This document shows, one piece after another, positions 1-11,260 of a stretch of DNA of 64,000 nucleotides; positions within the stretch are counted from its first letter, which is position 1, and every line of letters starts with the position of its first letter. The notes beneath the pieces were generated by a model, which made no database searches, was not told where the DNA came from, and was given only the letters and a program-made list of their open reading frames with translations. The position numbers were made by a program, and so were the translations under genes. Source of the stretch: Paragordius varius (lineage: Eukaryota > Nematomorpha); the NCBI GenBank assembly GCA_964247055.1, contig OZ176050.1, positions 14,942,001 through 15,006,000 on the forward strand, written 5' to 3'.

Positions 1-227
1 CTAATGAGTATAAAAAACTTAAAAACTCTAAATATTTAATACGAAAAAATGTTATTTCGAAACATATGCCATATATAAAAAATTTCATATAATATGTTAC
101 GGGAATAACGAATTTCTATATTTTCCGTTTGATAATTATAATAAAAAATGAACTTTCTAAGATCAAACATTTATTAAAATATTAAAAATTTTGTTAATTT
201 TAAATGTTGAAGTACCTATTTTTACAG

Positions 228-358
228 AAGCCCTGAGTGAAAGAGCCATTAGCCTGAATCTTGAGTCCGAGATTTATATTTTCGCCACTGCGCGAAAGGC
301 TGCAATCTTAAGTTTTATGTATGATTCGAGCAGAAATAAAATATTATTAACCAATTAA
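228..358 (+). CDS. Possible terminal exon of a gene entering from the left edge
   Basis: A good acceptor (tttttacag) is followed by 43 codons in one frame, ending at a TAA. The product (ALSERAISLNLESEIYIF...) is far less AT-biased in codon choice than its surroundings. I do not recognise it. The strand-helix pattern loosely resembles the end of a von Willebrand A domain, but this is too weak for a name. The rest of the gene would lie left of the window. A chance open stretch after an AG is the main alternative. Confidence 0.3.
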
Positions 359-1424
359 AAAAAGGCCAATAGTATTTTACCGCAAAATGAATCATTTCTT
401 TACAAATTATGGGGTAATTACAGAGGGTACTATATTAAGTTTTAAAATTATTTTTTTGAATAAATAAAAGGTAATTGATATATATTTATAAATAACTATT
501 TTTTTTAATTTAAAAAGCAGTACAAAAGTGGGTGCAGTACAGGCGCAGTTTTTTTCTGAAAACCCAGTACTGTACTGCGAAAAACAGCCTATCTGGTCAC
601 ATTATTGTATACTCAACTTTTTGTTAAATCTATCCTTTTGAAACTGATCTGATGTTTTTACTGTATTAGCCTACATATTTAAAATTATATTTTCTAATTA
701 TTTGCCAGCAAATTTTGTAAAACCAATATAAAACATAAACTTAATTCTGCTTTGAAATTCTATATTAACCCAAATCTTTTTTGAATTTATCCCATGTAAA
801 AAATTGCCAAGTGTGAAAGTACAGCCAAAAATTGATATTAAAGTACATTAATTTAATAAAAATTTGGCAGTCTAATTCTTTTAGAAATAAATATTGAATT
901 ATCTTAACATGTTTGATATCAATTTATATTGGCTCGATTAAAAATAAAATTTATAGTATTTCAACCTACTTAGTTGAATCTTTTCAAAACGTATCGTTTA
1001 TATTAAAAATATTGCTAATTAAAATCATAAAATTGTAAATAAAATTAATTCCGAATGACAAATAGTTAACGAATAAACTTGAAATATAATGAAACATTTT
1101 TATTTTGTTTTAAATCGCATTCATAGCCAATATAATTATTTATATTTAACAAAAATGCAAAAATTATGTCTTAGATGTCAAGCATAAACTCCAAAAAACT
1201 CTTTTAAAATTTAAAATTAATCGATTCATATATACTATAATAAACAGTTTATATCTTCATAATACTGGCAATCAGCTGTTTGGCTCATTTTTGAATTGCA
1301 TGTGTTATTATATGAAATCTCCAAATTTAATAGGGATTCGCAAAACCCATCATTTTATTTAAAAATTAATTCAAACGTACCAACGGATCGCGAATTATAA
1401 TTAATTGAATATTATTTTAAACAG
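359..1424. other. AT-rich stretch, no gene seen
   Basis: About 1 kb of AT-rich DNA with no long open frame, no RNA gene and no repeat that I could match elsewhere in the window. Confidence 0.4.
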
Positions 1425-1431
1425 GATATAG

Positions 1432-1605
1432 ATGCTTAGATATGATATATTGTTATATAGATGCACTAATTATGGAGTAAAATGGTTTGTTTGTACTTTG
1501 GATGGCAATCTCAATTCCTCCAATTATTATGGAAACCGACCTCTACAATATCCTGATGCGGCGCATGTAATCTGTTGCAATGACAGTAGTTGGTGTAATT
1601 ATAAC
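1432..1605 (+). CDS. Exon-like segment with a three-finger (Ly6/receptor-ectodomain-like) cysteine end
   Basis: The segment is open for 58 codons and ends exactly at a strong donor (AAC|GTGAGT). Possible acceptors are the TAG before the ATG or the one at about 1457. The product holds RCTNYG, WFVC and then VICCNDSSWCNYN. A CC...CN ending is the hallmark of three-finger domains of Ly6 and TGF-beta-receptor ectodomains. No kinase exon was found downstream. The first half could be intronic. Recognition rests only on the cysteine spacing, so family membership is an inference. Confidence 0.35.
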
Positions 1606-2207
1606 GTGAGTTTAAACACACTCTCGGACGATCTTTTAAGTTAATTAAGCTGTTATGTTTTATAATTTTTTTATTGATTCAAAACAATTTTTATCAATAC
1701 ATCTAAGGATAAGACTTAAATTGTGCCCTTGGTCTGTTATCTTTTGCCTAGGACTAACATAGATAGAGAAATGTAGAGTTTCGGGGTAATTTCAATTATA
1801 TATTTTTTAGGAATTCTAAACTAAACACCTACTTTCTCCTATTACGACAATGACTCTCATATTTTACTGTTACTAATGCCCATGATTTTATAAATAACAT
1901 GATTTCTTAGCACAGCAATATAATTTATCTGTTTTATAGATATGATTATTTTTTTGTTTGGAAGAAAAGTTTTATGTATTTTGATCAAATTAAAACGTAA
2001 TGTATATAATTTTCTGTTTAGCCTAAGAAGGAGCGATCAAAACTTTATATGAAAATTTTTTTAACACATACATATTATCATCGCAACAAATTCAACAGCG
2101 TTACTGCCTTTCAAAATTTGGCCAAAATTATATTTTATAACAAATTTAAAAATTTCACGCGAGAGAATTCAACCTTAAATAAAACCATTTCAACTAAATT
2201 TATTTAG

Positions 2208-2353
2208 AAAATTTAACTGATATTCGTCTTAATTATGTCAACTCACTGAATCCCAATGGAAGAGCCCTTTTTGGCATGAACAACGATATTGAAGGAGAAT
2301 ATCTCGTAAAATTCTCTAACTTGATATTTTCCGATGTTGTAATAAAACATGTG
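2208..2353 (+). CDS. Exon-like segment, unknown protein
   Basis: Acceptor tttatttag is followed by 2 + 144 nt in a single frame and then donor GTG|GTATGT. The product (NLTDIRLNYVNSLNPNG... ending SDVVIKHV) uses many non-AT-biased codons and looks like real protein. I do not recognise it. Its entry phase does not fit directly to the exit phase of the segment at 1432-1605. Either an unseen exon lies between them or they belong to different genes. Confidence 0.35.
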
Positions 2354-5300
2354 GTATGTAAACAATTTTATTATATCATTATGTCTAAAAATGCATTTCA
2401 CAAATAATTGTTATCTTAAATTAAAATCCTTACAATCAAGTAGCATCCTAATTACGACAAAAATTGCAGGATAAAAGCTTTTTTAAAAATATACCGTTTT
2501 CACCTACTATAACCACCGTTCTAAGGAAAACATTAAATTGTACCTTTAAACTAAAATATGAGTAGATATACATTGCCAGTTTTTCATTAATTATTGCCAA
2601 ATAGCATATAAAGGCAAGGGTATTTTTATTAACCTATGGGTGTTTTCGCTATGCTCTTTGCTATAAATCTATCTGGCCCTTTTTTATATTTAATAAACAC
2701 GCGAGCAGTGTGTATTAACTTATACTGTAATTAGCAAATACGAAAAGTATAGAAGGGAAAGTAACAATAAAAGGCAACAAGACTAAGAAAATTACATTAA
2801 TAATTCACATTCTTTCACTTTATTTGTCCATTATATTTGGTGGTTCGTATGCTTTGATTATTTTATTTTAACACTTTATTAACATTTGTGGTAGTTTTTT
2901 GCCCAATAGAAATAATTTCCTAATATAATGATGTACCAAATTTAAAAATCTGATTTCTTTGGCATAACCATATGCTTCAAATTTTAAATAAATGAGAAAT
3001 TGTAAAAAACATCATCTGGAATTTTTTTGCCGCCATTTTTTCTTTAATCTTTAAATCGCTAATACAACGGGTAAAAAATTATAATTTTTGTTAATGAATA
3101 TAAATAATTAACTCTGGAAAGCTTTTAATTAACAATTTACCAGCATATTTTTTATATTTATTGATATTCGTATCTGCTGTTCGTTTAAATCGTGTTTTGG
3201 CGCTATTGAGATACGAAACTTTATCAAAGATTGTAAAAAATGAGAACTAAGAATAGGATTTGATATTAATTTCAATCAAATCAACCATATAAATAGTGTA
3301 TTTACAGTTATAAGCCATGGAGTAAATCTTTACCAAAATTAAATTATATCCAAAAAATTAGGCAATGAATGAAGTGTAGAATAATAATAATAAAAAACTT
3401 TCTTTTATTTTCGTGATGATATGAAAAATCATAAACGTATTCACATTGTACAAAATTGGAATTAAAAAAATGATAACCATAATGATTCATAAATTTATCA
3501 GAATAATTGGGCGCCCGATCAATTAATAAGGCCTATATTGAAGAATCCTTAATGGCGCAAATTATGCTAGAGAAATGTTACATTAAATATATCTCATAGA
3601 TATAAAAAACTACATTTTGATATTAAAGCTATAATTTGATTACAGACGTAAATTGTGAAAATCACTGTTTCTCGATCACTCTAAAATAAACTATTTTTCT
3701 TAACATAAACGCAAAAATGAATATATGCTAGATAACATAAAAAGTTTTTATTTTTGAAGACTACTTTGATTTGTATTCACAAATTGAGCCTTTTAGATGG
3801 TATTTTACAGTATGAAAACAATATATACTTAAGATTGTTAAATAATACTTTTATTATAGTTAGATGATGCTCAATTTTATTATTTGATTAAAACTTTTTC
3901 GTCATTGTTATTTAAGTAAGTTTTCGGAAAATACCTACTAGGGTCGCGGTTTAAGAACCACTGCTATAGAATCTCACAGCCGTAATTATACGTACTTTGG
4001 AATTTAGGTTATTACATAATTAAATGGTATTTTTTCAAATGAAGCATATTTCATTCAACGTAATCTAAAGTTTGAAATTTCGATATGGCTTTAGCACAAA
4101 AGTATAAATATGTTCTTATTGAACTCGGGGAAAGGGGGCAAAATTAAAAGTATTATTAGAATCATGTACATTATATCAGGATATTTTTTGTAAGCTATAT
4201 ATATCAGGGCAAACCAGTACCCGATTCTTGAGATTTGACAAGAAACCAGTTCCCGTTCCACCTCCAAAATAAGTGGTACCATATGTACTTTTATATAAAA
4301 ATTTGTTTAAATTATTATCTAAATTTGATTATAAGATGATTCTCGTTTTACATAAAATTTGATCAATGCTATTATTTCTCCTATCAGGTCTAAATGAGGA
4401 ACCATGTTGACAAAATTATCTGAATATCCAACAATGAATCATAGGCATAATTGAGTAGATTTTTTAATCTATACATTAAGAACATTTACCTTATTACCTG
4501 ATGATATAAACTTTTGGTAAAATATGCAATATATATATATAGCTTAGAAATAGGGTAAATACCATGAGTCCAGTTATATTTGTGACAATCCCTAAATTGA
4601 AACTACAGTCTCCTACCAATTCCCCTCCTTAATTAAAAAATGAGTCATACTCTACATTAGTTGAAGTCCACCAAAATTAAATCGGTTTTAAATGAAAAAA
4701 AAACCGGTTCCGAAACCACTTTTAAGGCAACCGGGTTTTATTAATTTTTTTAGCAAACAGGCGGTTTATGTTCAACTTTTTTCGATCCGCTTGGTATATA
4801 GTATAAGATTTAATTGTTATGTGGTTGGTAAATACGTAACGTACATTTCAAAATCAACCCTTGTCATAAAAATAATTTTAATTTTATTTAAGACGGCCTG
4901 GATTGTGCAAGGCCGAAAAACGTAGGTTTATTATAATTAGACTTCTATATAACAATAAATGTATTTATAATTTGATATAAGGGAACTTAAATATCCAATA
5001 ATTTTGTATTTATATTAAGAAACATACAGATTTTACCATTCAATTAACGCGGAACGTATTGTACAAAGTGTTGGTGACACCATATGTTGGACACTATAGA
5101 TTGGAAAATTACGCTAAAAGATTTTATTTTAGTTTCATCAAAGGTTATTTTTGTGTTAATTATTCATATTTAATATTTTCATTGTTTGAACAGACCCTTT
5201 TTCTTGATATCGAAGGAAGCGATAGATTTTGGAAGTTATTTTATAAAACCGGCTATAAATAAAAATTAGGAAGTTGGTATCGTCAGAAATATGCAATATT

Positions 5301-5672
5301 AGTATTTTAATATTTAAAGCTTCAAATATATATATATATATATATATTTCGGATCAAACTAGTTTATAAGGCCTAATTCGGTTCGGTGTTGAATCGTAAA
5401 CTACAACTATAAGGTATAAGTAAATATAAAATAATTTATTTACCCTTATATAAACATAAATATTCGTTTAATTTAGTATTTATACTCATAAATCTGGCGT
5501 TTATTAGAATGTATACATAATTAGTTATGAGGGAATTTTAATTAATTAAATTTTTCAAATGCGATACACCCAACCTTTATAAAATATATTTATCAAATTT
5601 TAAATTTTTCGGCGTTTTTTCAAATTTTATTCCAATCAGTCCCTGACCATTATAATTTATTATAAAATATAG
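2354..5672. other. AT-rich interval with one dispersed repeat and a weak exon candidate
   Basis: No complete gene is seen. About 2960-3310 is a copy of a dispersed repeat also at 12.68-13.15 kb and 55.33-55.74 kb. A weak exon candidate at 5032-5101 (acceptor acatacag; product contains NAERIVQSVGDTICW, then a stop) could belong with the neighbouring plus-strand segments. A (TA)n tract lies at about 5327-5347. Confidence 0.35.
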
Positions 5673-5821
5673 GTTTCTGGGCTACATATTTCCCCAATAT
5701 AAGTATTCCAAGAGACAGAGAAACTCTCATGGTTTGCGAATCATGTGTTGCCAATACAGATAATTATGAATGCCAACACTGTGCACAAGATGAGAATATA
5801 TCATTAGCTCAAATTATTTGA
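5673..5821 (+). CDS. Probable terminal exon, Cys-rich C-terminus
   Basis: Acceptor aaaatatag is followed by 2 nt and 48 codons, then TGA. The product begins FWATYFPNISIPRDRETL and contains CESCVANTDNYECQHC, a C-x2-C-x9-C-x2-C arrangement that could bind zinc or form disulphides. The codons are markedly less AT-rich than the surroundings. I do not recognise a family. It may be the last exon of the plus-strand gene suggested by the segments at 1.4 and 2.2 kb, but I could not build a continuous model. Confidence 0.4.
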
Positions 5822-6399
5822 AAATTACAATTTATATAAAAATCGCAATTATATTTTCACATAGAGGGATTTCATATTTTATTTTTTCCTAATAAATGAA
5901 TAGCTACTAAATTTATATAGATCTTCATTTTTAATACTATATGAGATAATTTGTAACCGAGGTGATTATATTACATACCAAAAATAGGTCCTATTTTTTT
6001 AAAAAAAAATCTGATATTTTTATTTCAAGTAAATATAGATATCTTCCTGAATTAAATTAATTTTTAGGGTCTATAATTTACTGTAAATAATTTATATGCC
6101 AGTTGCTAAAATTTGACATTTAGAAGACGCCTGAAATTTACATTGTCTTTGCTTTATAATATAGTTCATGATATGCATTTGGATTTACACCAAAATAATT
6201 ATTTAAAAAGGATGAGCAGATATTGCCATTTCGTCATATGGATCAACACCACAGTGTTATTTTTTTAAAATACTCGTAAAACCAAAGCACCATGATAATC
6301 CTGATATTCCTATCAGAAATGTTTCATTATGATTTTTCATAATTTTTTAAACCCCTGATTCCCAATATTCAATTACAGTGCATAAATTATATTTAGTTG

Positions 6400-6515
6400 T
6401 ACCATTTTTCAGTAAAAAACGACATTTTTTAAACCCAACGCATCATTTTTCAAGCAAACGCAACATTTTTACAAGCAAAGACATAAAAAATGTTGCTTTT
6501 GACTGAAAAATGGTA
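6400..6515. repeat. Iterated inverted-repeat MITE, family C, small copy
   Basis: Starts ACCATTTTTCAGT and ends ACTGAAAAATGGT, so the ends are inverted repeats. Between them are degenerate iterations of a unit like CAAGCAAACGCAACATTTTT on the left and the complement (AATGTTGCTTTTGACTG) on the right. Other copies are at 7961-8146, 24883-24958 and 52236-52490. Confidence 0.65.
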
Positions 6516-6940
6516 AATTTATACTATGCGTTATTTGGTTATGTTTAGATTGAGGGCATTATAGTTTTGCCATTTAAAATTCCATCCCGTATTGTAACTA
6601 CCAATTTTGGGTATTTTATCCACTTTTGTAATTTTTTGTCTTTTATTGAGGGTTTTGGTTAATTAAATCATGTCATTTAGTAAATTTTCACTCGCTTTCC
6701 TAAGAATTGGTATAACCTCTGTAACATTGAGACATTTTCCCTTTTTAAAAATAATTTATTCGGTGATGTTAAAAATATCTATAAAAATTTTAGTAGTATT
6801 GGTGATACATACAATTACTTTAAAACTATTTAATGGTATTATTACAATGTAGTTTTTGTAGCTGCTTATGTTTTATGTAAATAATTAAAAAATTTCCCCA
6901 TTATAAAATTCTAAAAATAAGTGTGCAAAAAAATAAAATT

Positions 6941-7681
6941 TTAAGAATTATTTATCGCATTAAAGTAATTGCAGGCACTAGCTGCCAGCCTATGTTGAGT
7001 CTTCGGTGCAGAAGCCAGAATGTTAATTAGAGTCAAATTGGCACTGAACGTTATAGGAAGAACAAATATTTCGGCCCCTAAAATAAAAAAGAAAAATACC
7101 AATGGTAGGAAAATATATATAAAGTACAGTAAAAAATAAATGCATACGGACAAAACGCAAAAATATAAAGTTAAATATTTTTATCTAAAAGACCTTTTTA
7201 AATGTTAATTTTTGTAAATACAACTCATTGTGTCAAACTCTAAAAGAGATGTATATTGGTAACATGAATTAAATGTTTTGCGAATGTAAATAAATCATTT
7301 TAACTGAACAAACTAAGGTTTGAAAAAGTATGGCTTTCTGTTCAAAAAAAGTTTGTTTTTATATTCTTACATTTTGTCCGTATAATTTCAATTTTACTGT
7401 AAAAATTAATATAATGTATGCATTATTGTTAAAATAGAAAGTGATGTATACGGACAATGGCATACATTTTTTTTCAATAACTTTAAATCTAAAACTGCAA
7501 AGTATAAAATAGAGATGATTGGTAACACAATCAATTATGCATTTTATAATTGTAAATATTTATATATAAAAATTAAGGTTTAATAAAGTATGATAGCTGT
7601 CTTTTTAAAAAAATTTGTCCTTATATTTTTACATTTGTCCCCAAAATTTTTTACTCTATTAATCTCCTTTAATTCGAAGAC

Positions 7682-7732
<51 letters not shown>

Positions 7733-10700
7733 TGTATATATAAAAAAGAACTTTCTGTGGATATTAATGGAACTTTTAAGGAAAAAATAGCCATGCCCAT
7801 CGCCCTATTCACACTTTAAATGAAATTCAGTCTATCTTTCTTTCTGAAAACTCTTTATATACTTTAAAGGCATAAGTATAGCCATTATTAATAATTAATC
7901 AATATCGTAATACGGGAAAAATAATGAATTAAATAATTCTCTAAAATTAAACCATCGATATACCATTTTCTAATCGAACGCAACATTTTTCCATTCAAAA
8001 GCAACATTTCAAGTGAACGCAACATTTTTTTAATCAAACACAATTTTTTTCAAGCAAAACACGCAAAATTTTTAATTCTTCAGTTTGGTTGATAAAAATC
8101 TTGCTTTAGGTTGAAAAAAGTGTTGCTTTTGACTGAAAAATTGTATTAACGTATACCAATCGATTCCAAATCTGAAGCAGAAAACTCTGGATCAAAGACC
8201 GTATTATTTGCATCGGTTGCCAATATGACCAATTTGTAAGCAGATGGTCTGGAAGCGCGATTAAACATGCGAAACGCTAAATTCAGACCTTTATCAATTC
8301 GGTTTTGAGTGTTTGGACCTATATGGAATATTAAATTAATGGTAAGTTATTCCGAATGATACTATGTAATGATTGAAATTATAGAAGGACTAAAATATAA
8401 TGACAAAATTTTTACTTCTAAAAAAGACAATAAATGATACTTTTTAAATCTTAATTTATTTAAATAAAACTTATTATTTAAAACTGCAAAGTAAACAGAG
8501 ATGTACATTAAAACATGATCAATCTTATTTTACAATTGTTTAAAAAAATATGGTTTCTTTTATAAAAAAATATTTGTCTTTATATATTTACATTTTGTCC
8601 GTGTATATTTCAATTTTTACTGTAAAATTTTAATATTAACATGTAAAAAATTATTAATAAGGCTTGTATTTCGTTCATAAATAGTAAGTCTTGCTAGACA
8701 TTACCCTATTCGCCCCCTAGAATTTGTATAAAAGTACCATATTCTATTAGCCGATAAAACATTTATTTGAATTAATATTTTCTATTTGTATCGAGTTAGT
8801 TTGAAAAAGAAACAACAAAAACAAATTAATTATCATTATTGTCGTTATTTACGACAAATGACCTTTAAAAAATATTAGCTACACAATTAATAAATTGCTT
8901 AATTCATTATCATTTCACTTTTTTTTGACCTTAAAGTTACACTTTATTACAATTTTATTTTTATAAGGTATAATTAATTAAAGCTGGTAATCCAAAATAT
9001 TATGTTTAAGGCCCTCTCTAGTTGGAAAATGGTATACTTTACCACATAACTTATTAAAATCTTAGCCAATTGGAGAATGATAGATTTTTTTGTTTAATTT
9101 TTTTTGATAAATAATAATTTATATACGTGCATTAAAGATTAAATAAGTGCTTAAAAATATACAATTAGTTTAAAATTTTTAAGGTGTTACTTGCCAAGAG
9201 GAAGCACTGCAGAGCAGGACAAAATAAGTAGTTTTAGCGGGCACAAAATTGAAATTTAAACTTCTCTTACTGTTATTAAAAGTATTTTAGTGTGTTAACG
9301 AGTTCAATGTTTAAAGCGATCAAAACTATGGCTAATATTTAAAAATTATTCGATTATGAATAATTGATAAAAAAATTAGCACACTGACAATACCCCTCAG
9401 CTAATTTTCTTGTTTATTAAGATGGCAAAAATTACCCACAAACTCGGATATATATTTTTACTTTTAAACATACAGTAAAAATTGAAAGTATATGAACAAA
9501 ACGCAAAATTATTCTTTATTTTATCAAAAATTTATTTTTTTTTGGTTAAATGGGTATAAATATTTGGTAAAAAATAAAAAAAACAAGATGAATATGATAT
9601 TGTTTATACCATAGAACTCTTGTTTTTCTATTCTTTAACAAATATTTATACCCATCGAAAGAAAATAAATTTTTGATAAAATAAAGGATAGACATAATTT
9701 AGAAATGTATATTGGTAACACAACGAATTATATATTTTTTATTTGTAATTATATAATTTGTACTGGAAAAAAAGGTTAAAAAAGTACGGTTGTCTTTATA
9801 TTTTAACGTTTTGTCTGTATAATTTCAATGGTTACTGTATATGGGACACTTCAAAATGAATAACTAACTAAAACTATAATTCTGAGCGTCTGACCTGTAA
9901 AAAAGATATTTTGGAAAACAAGCGCTAAGTTTAAAACTGTTTTATACATATACAAAACTATATACCATTTACTATTCAATTCACCCTTAACAATCAAATT
10001 CACCCTCCAACAATTCAAATTCACCTTCAAATAAAATATATGTTTATTAATATAAATTACCTTATATTTTATATATTTTTAAAAAATAAAATTTTTGTTA
10101 AAATTAAAATAATGCTGAAAAAATAATACACTATGCCGATATATTTCAATAATATTGAATTATATTTGTTTGAAAACATATAATGTGTTTTTAGGGTGAA
10201 TTTGAATTGTCTAAGGGTGAATTTGAATTGTTCGAGGGTGGATTTGAATTGTTCAAGGGTGAATTTGAACTGTAAATGGTATAGTAATACGCTTTTACTT
10301 ACCGCTGCTCGGTATGGATGAAACCGCGGACTGGACGGCTGATAAAGATCTCCCCTGAACTAAACTCAGGACCTGATAACTATTTACATCGAATCGGACA
10401 ACTCCAATGGCTGTACCCGTGCTTCTTATTGGTAATATTGCATTGACTTTGGAGGCCGTTACCTAATACATACAATCCAAACAATAGATGTTATATATTT
10501 TATAGTACCGTTTTTCTTGTAAAGTTACCAATTTTCTACCTGATGCTTATTAGTTTGTAAATACTATTTATGCCTGAAAATGAGATAATACACATCTTTT
10601 TTATTTTAGCCTAATTGATCATACCTGTTTGACCATAAAAATTAGTCTGTGTTTACTTATTTTACGAATTAAATTTCTTTAGATTTCTATCCTAGTTTAT

Positions 10701-11260
10701 TAATATTAATTTTCTAACTTAGGTGTCACATACTATAATCATAATTAAATTAAATTTTGAGATTTTTGGTATTAATGTATAAAAATATAAAAATATATAC
10801 GGAAAGACCGCTAAGGACACAACGAAAATTTACAGTTATGGGCAAACCGCTATCCACCACAAAAATGGCATCTACTTGCGAAAAATCTTGAAAACGACTC
10901 AACATTGTTGGAATTCCTATAATTTAGTAGAATAAAAAAAGTATTATAATAAAATTAAAAGTTTAGAAGTAAAAATTCCTTTGATATAAAGCTATAACGG
11001 TTGACCGGCACCCCTTAACACCTTTAAACACATATTGTGCGCTTGGCTTCCATTCAACGAAAATACTTTTATATTTTGCGCACTATTTTTTTATTTTTAC
11101 CTGTATGTTCAAGATAAATATTTTAAACTGACAATCTTTTTACCATAAAATCAATTGTGTTAAAAATTTAACTTAATATGTTACCTTGAGAATATATTCC
11201 ATTTATCAGGTGAAGAAATAACCATAAAAACCCTATGAATGAGCCCAATTTCATAGTCAT
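6941..11260 (-). CDS. Secreted single-domain von Willebrand A protein
   Basis: Five exons read in one frame: 11260-11185, 10916-10834, 10462-10303, 8318-8157 and 7077-6941 (618 nt, 205 aa). Every junction is GT-AG and every phase matches. Exon 1 encodes a signal peptide (MTMKLGSFIGFLWLFLHLI...). The rest is one vWA fold: VDAIFVVDSG (first strand and metal-site loop), AIGVVRFD, GPNTQNRIDKGLNLAF (the Thr-bearing loop), YKLVILATD (the Asp loop), then AEIFVLPIT and a final helix. The metal site is degenerate: canonical DxSxS reads DSGLP, while the loop Thr and Asp are kept. Metal-dependent ligand binding may be weakened, which is an inference. Collagen or TSR partner domains are absent. The stop at 6941-6943 has no GT nearby, so the end looks genuine. 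Family C and A elements lie in the introns; one sits about 10 bp from the exon 4 donor. Confidence 0.82.
7125..7401. repeat. MITE family A copy
   Basis: Terminal inverted repeats of the TACAGTAAAAATTG type, with subterminal ACGGACAAAACGC at the left and TTTTGTCCGTATAATTTC at the right. The interior carries the family's conserved GAGATGTATATTGGTAACA. A second, decayed copy of the interior follows at about 7440-7650, and a right half is at about 8480-8620. Confidence 0.7.
7686..7729. repeat. (TA)n microsatellite
   Basis: A run of about 22 TA dinucleotides. Confidence 0.9.
7961..8146. repeat. Iterated inverted-repeat MITE, family C
   Basis: Starts TACCATTTTCTAATCGAACG and ends TTTTGACTGAAAAATTGTA. 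Several degenerate 20-bp-scale units of the type AACGCAACATTTTT lie on the left arm, with their complements on the right. It lies inside intron 4 of the vWA gene, just downstream of the exon 4 donor. Confidence 0.65.
9471..9840. repeat. MITE family A copy with a nested palindrome
   Basis: The outer ends are family A (tacagtaaaaattgaaag ... ttactgta). Inserted near the left end, at about 9511-9690, is a separate imperfect palindrome whose arms read TTTATTTTATCAAAAATTTA and its complement, with ATGGGTATAAATATTTG inside each arm. This is a foldback element nested in an older MITE. Confidence 0.65.
9961..10283. repeat. MITE family B with iterated 21-bp ends
   Basis: Begins ATACCATTTACTATTCAATT and ends GAACTGTAAATGGTAT. 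The left arm has about three 21-bp units related to AACAATTCAAATTCACCCT. The right arm has four complementary units (AGGGTGAATTTGAATTGTTC). It lies in intron 3 of the vWA gene, 20 bp from exon 3. Confidence 0.8.

Noticed and set aside
4091-4300. Minus-strand FGGGTGTGF resembling the tubulin GGGTGSG loop
   Set aside because: The match is a few glycines in a stretch of repeated GGxACxGG-like words. Nothing before or after it resembles tubulin.
7590-7790. Open frame through the (TA)n tract
   Set aside because: It is mostly an Ile-Tyr run from the microsatellite and MITE sequence, with no sign of coding.
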